Shown here: one piece after another, positions 63,410 through 64,000 of the stretch
Layout of the letters: every line of letters starts with the position of its first letter
How positions within the stretch are numbered: position 1 is the first letter of the stretch
DNA from: Casuarina equisetifolia
Taxonomy: Eukaryota; Streptophyta; Magnoliopsida; Fagales; Casuarinaceae
Direction of reading: 5' to 3'
NCBI GenBank assembly: GCA_028551475.1
Contig: CM052359.1
Coordinates: 6,015,583-6,079,582 of the forward strand
Length of the DNA: 64,000 nucleotides
Translations under genes and position numbers: made by a program
The notes under the pieces: model-generated
Seen by the model: only the letters and a program-made list of their open reading frames with translations
The model's database searches: none
Told to the model about the DNA's origin: nothing

Positions 63410-64000
63410 CCGACCACAATCCGCAGGCCCTTGTGAACGAGTTGTGGGTTTGTCTTTACTTGGTTTCCCGTCCAATCTGCTACCACAACTTGTAAATCTT
63501 ATCGACAAAACCAGAACAATGGTCAAATGCTCATGACTGGTCATTTAATGGCATAATACGACATTTTGGATGCGATGACTGTCTTGTTATGGGAAGTTGC
63601 TTCAATCAAGGTAGAATCATCATGACAAGAATATAAAATATGAGTACTTAAGTCAAGGATGAAATTATTCAACTGTTCTTCAAGGAACCTGGGGTGAATC
63701 TTTCAGAAAAGACTTAGCTAGCTAGCCTTCAGAATAGGAAATTGCCGGACCCCTGTGAGGTCCAGACTGGACGCGGTTTGAAGACTAAATTCACCAGGCC
63801 ATCGTGTAGTGGGTAAACCTACGGATTAGAAGCGTACGAGTAGATATTTAAAGCGGTCCATTTTCTCTTGTTAAGATGTCATCGAAGGGGAAACACTTCT
63901 CTAAGAGAATTCGTTGGGAGAAGATGACAGGACTGGCGCACTTCACCCATAACACGAAAGTGGCCTCGTCAGGGTCTACTTCACCCTCAATCACGCATCT
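63410..64000. other. Unassigned right end of the window
   Basis: No recognisable gene; a gene could enter from beyond the window. The frame 63,320-63,544 (minus) has no support. Confidence 0.4.

Overview
This is nuclear DNA from a flowering plant, most likely a woody eudicot (species not identified). The evidence is AT-rich intergenic DNA, GT-AG introns, a plant-type C2-domain phospholipase D, an EG45/p12-like secreted protein, and Ty1/copia, Ty3/gypsy and LINE debris. I could fully resolve four spliced host genes, and a fifth carries two single-base indels.

Layout. 1-0.6 kb: a small two-exon gene of a plant-conserved, single-pass membrane protein (minus strand). 3.9-9.2 kb: phospholipase D alpha copy 1 (minus), three coding exons, with two offsetting 1-bp indels in exon 2. 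9.7-25.8 kb: a transposon island with a decayed copia element, a gag-only Ty3/gypsy-type element with both LTRs (14,040-20,000), a 290-bp tandem duplication and unrecognised decayed DNA. 25.8-48.4 kb: a large segmental duplication. Each half runs from a copia remnant into an EG45-like gene locus, with arrays of repeated EG45 promoter DNA between. The first half holds an intact gene (36,665-37,926); the second half keeps only its first exon (47,723-47,831). Two solo gypsy LTRs sit head to head in the first half (26,724-29,361). 49.6-50.2 kb: a LINE endonuclease fragment. 50.3-56.0 kb: PLD alpha copy 2, intact (806 codons plus stop). 56.1-60.9 kb: a nine-exon TBC-domain Rab GTPase-activating protein gene (457 aa, minus). 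61-64 kb: mostly unassigned, with simple repeats and a weak candidate gene.

How it fits together. The two PLD units are direct repeats about 46.4 kb apart, and include similar upstream and downstream DNA. They were probably a tandem duplication that was later separated by transposons and by amplification of the EG45 locus. There is no operon-like functional coupling. The likely roles are phosphatidic-acid signalling (PLD), Rab-controlled membrane traffic (TBC) and secreted expansin-like/natriuretic-peptide-like activity (EG45). The most unusual structure is the multi-copy array of the EG45 promoter, 5' leader and first six codons. All coordinates and splice sites were read by eye and need transcript support.
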